Assembly (NCBI GenBank): GCA_934748015.1
Contig: CAKVHF010000004.1
Span: 116,061-180,060, forward strand
Reading direction: 5' to 3'
DNA: 64,000 nucleotides
Origin: an uncultured Clostridia bacterium
Lineage (GTDB): Bacteria; Bacillota; Clostridia; Christensenellales; UBA1242
In this document: piece by piece, positions 63,590-64,000 of the stretch
Position numbering within the stretch: position 1 is the first letter of the stretch
Layout: every line of letters starts with the position of its first letter
The notes under the pieces: generated by a model
Database searches by the model: none
Told to the model about the DNA's origin: nothing
Seen by the model: the letters and a program-made list of their open reading frames with translations, nothing else
Made by a program: the position numbers and the translations under genes

Positions 63590-64000
63590 AGCAACAACCG
63601 TACATCATAGTACGGTTTTTTTGCTCCCTTTTTTCGGAGACTCTGGTGTGTTATCACACACCAACAACTATCGTTGTTAGAACTTAAGGACTAAAGTCCA
63701 GTGTAGTCGGGAACCCTGCCCGACACTTCCGCTTTGCTCCAGCCGATTCCCGAGGGAGCACCAAGCAACAACCGTACATCATAGTACGGTTTTTTTGCTC
63801 CCTTTTTTCGGAGACTCTGGTGTGTTATCACACACCAACAACTATCGTTGTTAGAACTTAAGGACTAAAGTCCAGTGTAGTCGGGAACCCTGCCCGACAC
63901 TTCCGCTTTGCTCCAGCCGATTCCCGAGGGAGCACCAAGCAACAACCGTACATCATAGTACGGTTTTTTTGCTCCCTTTTTTCGGAGACTCTGGTGTGTT
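63577..64000 (+). repeat. 174-bp tandem repeat carrying tRNA-Lys 3' end and inverted copies (continues past window)
   Basis: CGAGGGAGCACC recurs at 63577, 63751 and 63925, exactly 174 bp apart. Each unit has the acceptor end and CCA, the terminator, TGCTCCCT (63622-63629) and CGGAGACTC (63635-63643), which are inverted copies of the tRNA 3' end, and hairpins GGTGTG/CACACC, AACAAC/GTTGTT, GGACT/AGTCC and GTCGGG/CCCGAC. The visible copies look identical. Confidence 0.92.
63596..63622 (+). terminator. terminator of tRNA-Lys
   Basis: AACCGTAC (63596-63603)/GTACGGTT (63610-63617), then T tract. Repeated with each 174-bp unit. Confidence 0.85.

Noticed and set aside
63490..63687. 65-codon ORF over tRNA-Lys
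   Set aside because: It reads straight through the tRNA and its terminator; there is no start signal.

Overview
The window is a low-GC chromosome segment that looks like an uncultured, probably gut-associated, Bacillota/Clostridia-type bacterium. The evidence is Gram-positive gene order (holB-ricT-methyltransferase-rsmI; rpmH-rnpA-yidD-yidC-jag), a SPOCS (DUF3794)+LysM protein, FloA, LemA/DUF3137, strong AGGAGG-type ribosome binding sites, near-consensus TTGACA/TATAAT promoters and many U-tailed hairpin terminators. TGA is used as a stop codon. No phage block, CRISPR array, rRNA or insertion sequence with a transposase is visible.

Layout. 0-3 kb: end of a PIG-L deacetylase gene, then rpsF-ssb-rpsR. 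3-6 kb: a small orphan gene and a BspA-type leucine-rich surface protein. 6-14 kb: a minus-strand housekeeping cluster (holB, ricT, TrmN6-like, rsmI, RsmF-like) preceded by a glycolipid glycosyltransferase and two membrane proteins. 14-18 kb: tRNA-Leu with a long tandem/inverted repeat array, a TfoX-N protein, a self-regulated Fic protein and an ATP-grasp enzyme. 18-34 kb: secreted and membrane functions (Big-domain lipoprotein with a G10 tract, a four-gene ABC/YwaF/Big2 operon, FloA, SPOCS-LysM, a 1158-residue lipoprotein). 34-42 kb: dtd, a DUF3990 ADP-ribosyltransferase-like toxin with its HTH antitoxin, then the jag-yidC-yidD-rnpA-rpmH cluster and a DUF2207 protein. 42-49 kb: YqeY, a ketopantoate-reductase-like enzyme, tRNA-Glu, an active/inactive pair of metallophosphoesterases, LemA-DUF3137. 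50-64 kb: a DAC-fold protein with a catalytically dead cardiolipin-synthase homologue, two envelope proteins, cysS, an orphan acidic-tailed protein, a cation diffusion facilitator, a large fused ABC transporter and tRNA-Lys.

The most unusual feature is not a protein. Intergenic regions are filled with families of nested inverted repeats: (i) a stem-loop family with a conserved loop and compensated arms that starts at the stop codons of four minus-strand genes; (ii) four-way-junction ('cloverleaf') elements with an outer stem and three inner hairpins; (iii) tandem units of 160-230 bp behind all three tRNA genes, each carrying an inverted copy of the tRNA 3' half next to a duplicated tRNA 3' end. 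Many lie between a stop codon and a terminator, or between a promoter and a start codon, so they should be transcribed. Family names and mechanisms are inferred by reading the sequence; no alignment or database search was run.
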